Source: Chitinophaga sp. XS-30 (lineage in GTDB: Bacteria > Bacteroidota > Bacteroidia > Chitinophagales > Chitinophagaceae). From it: a stretch of 64,000 nucleotides of DNA. The stretch covers positions 6,017,501 through 6,081,500 of the forward strand of contig NZ_CP043006.1 in the NCBI RefSeq assembly GCF_008086345.1, given 5' to 3'. This document shows positions 59,673-64,000 of this stretch, piece by piece. Made by a program: the position numbers and the translations under genes. The first letter of the stretch is position 1, and each line of letters starts with the position of its first letter. The notes under the pieces were generated by a model. The model ran no database searches and was not told where the DNA came from. It saw only the letters and a program-made list of their open reading frames with translations.

Positions 59673-60836
59673 TTATGGTTTGACAATTATCTTGTTCCCC
59701 TCTATTTCAAACCGGACCCGTGTGGCTTCCAGCATTTTCAATACAAGCGATGCGTTGTTGCTTTTTGATATTTCTCCGCTGAACTTCATGTCCGGGACCT
59801 TGCCTTCATATGTTACCGTAACATCGTACCACCGGGCTATTTGCCGCATCACCGTCTGCAGGTCTGTACCGTCAAAATAAAAATATCCGTTCCTCCATGC
59901 TGTAACAGCGTCAATATTGATATCGGAGATGATGTCGATTTCCCCTGCTTTATTTAACCTTGCCTGCTGGCCCGGCTTCATCAGGTAATGTTTATTGGCT
60001 TTGCTGAATCTGATCGACCCTTCAAGCAATGTTGCGACGACCGATGGCTCATCCGCATATGCATTTACATTGAAATGCGTACCGAGCACTTCAATTTCAC
60101 TGCCATTGGCGGACTTCACCCTGAAAGGTTTTTGCTTCATTTTAGCGACCTCGAAATATGCTTCCCCGGTAATTTCCACGATACGTTCAGCACCTGTAAA
60201 TGCAGTAGGATAGGTGATGGAAGATGCCGCATTCAGCCATACATCAGTGCCGTCCGGCAACTGCAGCTTGTACTGCCCGCCCCTGGGTACGGATAACGTA
60301 TGATATTCTGCCATAGCGGCTTTACCATAGTAGTTCAGTAACCCGCTGTCATTATTAACGGTTAATGCTCCGTTTTGAATGATCTGACCGTGACTGGTAT
60401 CCAGCACAATGATCTGTCCGTTCCCGAGTTGCAGTACTGCGCGGTCCGATCCGGGAAGGACATCCTGCACCTGCACAACGGTTTCCGCTGTTTTATCACC
60501 CTGCTTAAGCAGGATCCAGCCGGTGGCCGCTCCCAAAACGGCAAAAATGACGGCAGCCGCTATCCGCCAATTGAAGCGTGTGTTCCGGTGGACAGTAAAC
60601 TCGGGAGCAGGCGCGGTTTCACTACGCATGCCCTGCAGGAGCTTTTCTTTGATCTCCTGCTCAAGGTCCAGCCTGGCCGCCGCGTTTAAATGCTGAAAGG
60701 GATCTGCATCTTTATTCAGCTCATCCAGATAATCCAGGTACACTTCCACAAAATGGGTTTCAGCCGGTGTCGAACGCCCGCTTTCATACCTTTCGAGTAC
60801 CTGTTGCAGATATTTTTTATCCTTTTCGGAGAGCAT
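59673..60836 (-). CDS. FecR-type anti-sigma factor
   Basis: A 387-residue regulator like the one at 22255. Cytoplasmic N-terminus (1-90), membrane segment RIAAAVIFAVLGAATGWILL (about 91-110), FecR domain (about 125-275) with VPRGGQYKLQLPDGTDVWLN and ITGEAYFEVAKM, then DUF4974 (about 305-387, AWRNGYFYFDGTDLQTVMRQ and KIIVKP). It starts at an ATG. It should hold the ECF factor encoded 77 bp upstream and respond to the STN domain of SusC downstream. Confidence 0.93.
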   Translation of the reverse strand: MLSEKDKKYLQQVLERYESGRSTPAETHFVEVYLDYLDELNKDADPFQHLNAAARLDLEQEIKEKLLQGMRSETAPAPEFTVHRNTRFNWRIAAAVIFAVLGAATGWILLKQGDKTAETVVQVQDVLPGSDRAVLQLGNGQIIVLDTSHGQIIQNGALTVNNDSGLLNYYGKAAMAEYHTLSVPRGGQYKLQLPDGTDVWLNAASSITYPTAFTGAERIVEITGEAYFEVAKMKQKPFRVKSANGSEIEVLGTHFNVNAYADEPSVVATLLEGSIRFSKANKHYLMKPGQQARLNKAGEIDIISDINIDAVTAWRNGYFYFDGTDLQTVMRQIARWYDVTVTYEGKVPDMKFSGEISKSNNASLVLKMLEATRVRFEIEGNKIIVKP

Positions 60837-60913
60837 ACAAAAAGTCCTTTGGTGTTATAGTCACCAAAAGATCACTTTCTTCCCGAAAAAAATGAAGAAT
60901 TTTTAAAAAAAGT

Positions 60914-61492
60914 TCAGCGGGGCGTATGGGAGAGCATGATCAACAGGATGGGCAGGTGTTTGAGCCTTGTTTTCAGGTATTGTACCGTAATGCTCAGGTT
61001 ATTCTGGACCGTTTTCCTGGACAGGTTCATGTCAATGGCTATTTCCTGTGCTGAAAGGTTGTCGAAGTAGTATTTTACAAAAATGCGGCGCTGCTTCTCT
61101 GGCAGAACGGCTATCCATGCTTCCAGGAGATTGACGAACTCGTTCATATTCACCTGGTTGTCTGCCTTGAAAGGCGATTGCAGCACTGCTTCAAATGAAT
61201 CCAGCAGGGCGGTGCTTTTCTTTCTGTTGATATGATTGATCACCCTGAACCGGATGGCCTTTTCCAGGTAAGCGGCTAAAAATGCGATGGACAGGTCAGT
61301 TCTTCTTTTCCAGATATCCAGTAATACATCATTAACAATTTCCTTGGCATCCTCGCTGTCGTTCAACTTATTGTAAGCAGACTTGTATAACTTTTCCCAA
61401 TACCGGTTGTATATCTCGGTAAAGGCCCCTTCTTCGCTGAATTTTAAAGACTCAACAAGCTCCTGATCTGTATATGTATGAAAATTCGGCAA
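60914..61492 (-). CDS. ECF RNA polymerase sigma factor
   Basis: A 192-residue sigma factor. Region 2 includes EEGAFTEIYNRYWEKLYKSA and AKEIVNDVLLDIWKRRTDL; region 4 includes LPEKQRRIFVKYYFDNLSA and the helix-turn-helix QEIAIDMNLSRKTVQNNLSI. The start is TTG at 61492, directly after an in-frame TGA, as in the first ECF gene of the window, and no other start fits. It heads the long minus-strand gene run that reaches the MutS-like genes at 47.6 kb and should activate the susC promoter region at 59.4-59.7 kb. Confidence 0.92.
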   Translation of the reverse strand: MPNFHTYTDQELVESLKFSEEGAFTEIYNRYWEKLYKSAYNKLNDSEDAKEIVNDVLLDIWKRRTDLSIAFLAAYLEKAIRFRVINHINRKKSTALLDSFEAVLQSPFKADNQVNMNEFVNLLEAWIAVLPEKQRRIFVKYYFDNLSAQEIAIDMNLSRKTVQNNLSITVQYLKTRLKHLPILLIMLSHTPR

Positions 61493-61608
61493 TCAAAACC
61501 ATTTATCCCGCATCCGGTAGGTAGTCCATCAATCAAAGCCAATTATACATAATTTATCCCAGATTGTGCATACGGATGCCGGGTGTTGCGTGCTTCTGCC
61601 GGAGACGG

Positions 61609-62451
61609 TTATTTTACTTCAATGGGCAGGCTGGCGCTGTTGGTGCCGGCCATGATGCCGTAGCCGTCAAGCACATTCGAATAAACACTGCCGGGTTCTA
61701 CGAGGGGATTATTGGTGGTGCTGCTTTGCAGTTCCAGTGTTTTGAGGTACAGCCATGCGGCGTGTGTGAGGCCCGTTACTTCCAGCAGCAGGTATCCGCC
61801 GGCTTTATTGACCTCCTCTGTTTGCATCACCACGGTAATTTCCCTGCCTTCGAAACGTTCATCGCTGATCAGGGTATATTCCAGGAAGCGGTCGGATATC
61901 AGGTCTGTAAAGTTATTGTTATAGGAAGGATCGAAACGGTAGCGCGCGCGTTTTTCCGGAACAAAGTTGTTGCTGGCATGGAACAGGCGGAACCGGTAGA
62001 AGTCGCTGCCTGGAAGGTCCCGCAACACAAAGCGCACGCGGCTGCCTCCGGCCTGCGCGAACGGGGCGGACAATAACGGTGCGCGGGGCAGGGTGTCCGT
62101 TGCATACACCGTATCCAGTCCTGCCGCACTTACTTCCAGCGAGTACCGCAAGCCGTATTGAACAGGGGAACCGGAAACGAAATATCCCTTTCCGCCGATC
62201 TGCTGCCAGCTGACCGGAATACTTGCATTACCGGCTTTGAGGGAAACCGAGGCGCCGGGTATTTCCGGGAAAACACTGGCCCCTGGCGGCTGCGAACGGG
62301 TCACCCGCAGGTACAGCAGGCTGTCCGGCTGCAGGAGCGCATTCACCACAATCTTGTCGCCATCATAGGGAACGGGAATATCTACCGGTTTTTCGCAGGC
62401 CATCCAGCAAAAGCAGAGCAATAGTATTCCTGTCCGTCTGTTTCCACTCAT
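61609..62451 (-). CDS. DUF4249 lipoprotein
   Basis: A 280-residue lipoprotein: MSGNRRTGILLLCFCWMACE with lipobox WMAC. DUF4249 marks are KPVDIPVPYDGDKIVVNALL, LYLRVTRSQPPGAS, GLRYSLEVSAAGLDTVYA and the C-terminal SNVLDGYGIMAG with a closing SLPIEVK. DUF4249 proteins are coded beside TonB receptors in Bacteroidota and are thought to be surface partners of them. Here the receptor gene ends 254 bp upstream, and the gap is filled with 39-bp tandem repeats. The start codon of this gene is part of the first repeat unit. Confidence 0.9.
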   Translation of the reverse strand: MSGNRRTGILLLCFCWMACEKPVDIPVPYDGDKIVVNALLQPDSLLYLRVTRSQPPGASVFPEIPGASVSLKAGNASIPVSWQQIGGKGYFVSGSPVQYGLRYSLEVSAAGLDTVYATDTLPRAPLLSAPFAQAGGSRVRFVLRDLPGSDFYRFRLFHASNNFVPEKRARYRFDPSYNNNFTDLISDRFLEYTLISDERFEGREITVVMQTEEVNKAGGYLLLEVTGLTHAAWLYLKTLELQSSTTNNPLVEPGSVYSNVLDGYGIMAGTNSASLPIEVK

Positions 62452-62641
62452 GTGTTTTTACAATTTATACCTGAAACGATTTGCATGCATGTGTTATTAC
62501 AATTTATGCCCGAAACGATATGCATGCATGTGTTTTTACAATTTATACCTGAAACGATATGCATGCATGTGTTATTACAATTTATACCTGAAACAATTTG
62601 CACTCATGTATTCTTACAATTCATACCTGAAACAATTGGCG
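62450..62641. repeat. Five tandem 39-bp repeats in the DUF4249 leader
   Basis: Units begin at 62450, 62489, 62528, 62567 and 62606. Units 1-4 differ from each other at only a few positions, and unit 5 is more diverged. Read on the minus strand, each unit has the order ATG, nine sense codons, TAA, one codon, CAC, next ATG. Four mini-ORFs (MHANRFRYKL, MHAYRFGHKL, MHAYRFRYKL, MSANCFRYKL) thus precede the DUF4249 ATG in its own frame, each closed by TAA. The sequence before the real start (TAAAAACACATG) is repeated in every unit. Confidence 0.9.
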
Positions 62642-62705
62642 GCATCATTTCCTTCGTTCCAAAAATTTCCCTGCACAGGCTGCCGCATATCTTCGTACCC
62701 ATTGA

Positions 62706-64000
62706 TCAGAATTTGATCGCATAAGATATGCTCGGCAGGATGGGCAGAATGCTCAGCATCGTCAGCTGCCTTTCCCGTGTCTGCTCATTCCTGCTGTAAT
62801 AGTAAAAGAAGGGATTCTGCCGGTTGTACACATTCATGAACCCGAAGGTCAGGATGTAGGCGGTATTCTTCCGTTGTTTGGTATGTGTAGCACTGATATC
62901 CAGGCGATGCATGTCCTGCATGCGCAGAAAATTCCTTTTTTCCACCACGTCCACTTCTCCCGGTGGCGTTGCCGGCGGCGGGAAGCCGGGAGTGGGTTCG
63001 GTCACCTGCTCGTAACTCCCTGTAGGCAATGTGAGCGGCATGCCGGTGTTGAACTGCCAGTTGGCGGAAAGCTCCCATCGCTTGCCGAGCTGCTGTGATA
63101 ATACGACTTCTATTTCATGGCGGTGGTCATACTTGTAAGGAAATACACGGCCGTGATTCACGTTCGGGAAAGCGCGTTCAGACTTCGCCAGCGTATAACC
63201 GATCCATCCTTTGAAGGTGCCCGTTTTCTTTTGCAGCAATAATTCCATCCCGTAGCTCCGGCCCCGGCCCACGATCACATTCTCGTCCCAACTGCCGGAG
63301 GCGGACTGGAAATTGAGATTGTTCTCCACGTATTCGATCACATTACGCATGGATTTATAATATACTTCCACCGATGCTTCATACCGGTTATCCGCAGAGG
63401 TCTTTGCCAGGCCGGCGGCTACCTGCCTGGAAAACATCGGCTTTACCTTGCTGGTAGCGGGCACCCACAGGTCCGTGGGCAAAAATGTGGCATTATTGGC
63501 GAGCAGGTGGATATGCTGCGTCATCTGGGTATAGGAAAGCTTCAGCGCCCACTTGCGCGGCAGCAGGTAACGGAAGCCCAGCCTGGGCTGTATGGACACG
63601 TATGCATTTCCCGGTACGAGGAAAGCAGCGGTATGTACACCGAGGTTCAGGTACATGGAATCCCCGATCTGCCAGTCGTCTTCCAGGTAGAGGGAAAGTT
63701 CAGCGCCTTTGTTGAAGTCGTCATTATAAGCGGTATCCGTGAGTTGCTGGTTGTCCGTGGCGTTGCGGAAGCTGGTGATGCCGGGCCGGAACCCGTGAAA
63801 GGTGGCCTGCCCGCCGAAACGCATGGAATGTTCCGGGTTGGGCCGGTAATCGAGATCCATTTTCATGCCGCCATTTTCCACACTGGAATAATAGCGGCCA
63901 TACATGTTATCTTTCTCCGCAATATCCAGCGCTTCATAATCATAGTTGTATTCTGTCCGGAAAAGGAAACGGGAATAATTGAAGGTGATATTGGAAAAGA
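62706..64000 (-). CDS. TonB-dependent receptor, C-terminal part (5' end outside window)
   Basis: An open frame enters from the right edge without a stop and ends at 62706; 431 codons are seen. It is the barrel of a TonB receptor: alternating strands such as FNYSRFLFRTEYNYDYEA, MRFGGQATFHGFRPGITSF, WALKLSYTQMTQHIHLL and the typical end ILTFGFMNVYNRQNPFFYYY with a closing aromatic (SYAIKF). An internal Met at 63905 is not the start. This type of receptor, linked to DUF4249, is usually CarboxypepD_reg-plug-barrel without a SusD. The substrate is unknown. Confidence 0.9.
   Translation of the reverse strand, partial: FSNITFNYSRFLFRTEYNYDYEALDIAEKDNMYGRYYSSVENGGMKMDLDYRPNPEHSMRFGGQATFHGFRPGITSFRNATDNQQLTDTAYNDDFNKGAELSLYLEDDWQIGDSMYLNLGVHTAAFLVPGNAYVSIQPRLGFRYLLPRKWALKLSYTQMTQHIHLLANNATFLPTDLWVPATSKVKPMFSRQVAAGLAKTSADNRYEASVEVYYKSMRNVIEYVENNLNFQSASGSWDENVIVGRGRSYGMELLLQKKTGTFKGWIGYTLAKSERAFPNVNHGRVFPYKYDHRHEIEVVLSQQLGKRWELSANWQFNTGMPLTLPTGSYEQVTEPTPGFPPPATPPGEVDVVEKRNFLRMQDMHRLDISATHTKQRKNTAYILTFGFMNVYNRQNPFFYYYSRNEQTRERQLTMLSILPILPSISYAIKF

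Noticed and set aside
62450..62641. CRISPR array
   Set aside because: Units are contiguous 39-bp copies with no unique spacers, and no cas genes are present.
62450..62716. Repetitive 88-codon frame on the plus strand (Cys/Tyr-rich)
   Set aside because: It is the product of reading the 39-bp repeats in another frame; a period divisible by three keeps any frame open. The minus-strand mini-ORFs share the real start context and are the better explanation.

Overview
The window reads as a chromosomal segment of a Bacteroidota bacterium, most likely family Chitinophagaceae (Chitinophaga-like). Grounds: two ECF sigma/FecR/SusC/SusD sets, a T9SS-type C-terminal sorting domain, GldA/GldF/GldG-like proteins, DUF1800/DUF1501 and DUF4249 families, a SusC with a long pre-signal extension, and promoters of the Bacteroidota form TTG/TTTG-N17..20-TAnnTTTG with no Shine-Dalgarno sequences. 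Genus is inferred from protein style only.

Layout. 1-1143: an unknown secreted protein (runs off the left edge) behind a biotin-carrier protein. 1256-3844: a secreted M1 aminopeptidase. 4083-8269: a tight four-gene operon (GntP permease, RidA-like protein, D-threonine aldolase/D-serine dehydratase-type PLP enzyme, M19 dipeptidase), probably for uptake and breakdown of D-amino-acid-containing compounds. 8459-9923: CHRD lipoprotein and DUF1835 protein. 9991-11983: LemA-TPM-TPM membrane operon with a clear promoter. 12325-14432: stand-alone receiver protein and M20 dipeptidase. 14538-16850: gap-pgk glycolytic pair with an internal hairpin. 17014-17085: tRNA-Glu with promoter and terminator. 17291-21331: TfoX-N protein, divergent DUF1761/HxlR pair, TPR histidine kinase, RibD-C reductase.

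21574-29624: first nutrient-uptake locus (ECF sigma, FecR, SusC, SusD, TlpA-like thioredoxin). About 29.7-35.3 kb: an AT-richer accessory stretch with an OmpA lipoprotein, a possible PD-(D/E)XK nuclease, an AbiEi/AbiEii toxin-antitoxin pair with a palindromic operator, a decayed second AbiEii 3' end, a DUF6194 protein and a frameshifted gene. 35.4-39.2 kb: secreted proteins, a bestrophin channel, a GNAT enzyme. 39245-42574: a probable metal-uptake TonB operon with an operator-like palindrome. 42655-47352: DUF1800/DUF1501 (T9SS) pair and a thiolase.

47582-61492: the most unusual part. On the minus strand an ECF sigma factor, FecR, SusC, SusD, a lipoprotein, an ABC ATPase, a fused ABC permease/GldG protein and two tandem MutS-like ATPases lie in one direction with short gaps. 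It looks like one envelope system that joins a TonB importer, an ABC/Gld-type machine and two non-canonical MutS proteins. 61609-64000: a TonB receptor (runs off the right edge) and a DUF4249 lipoprotein, separated by five 39-bp tandem repeats that each carry a copy of the downstream start-codon context and a 10-codon mini-ORF.
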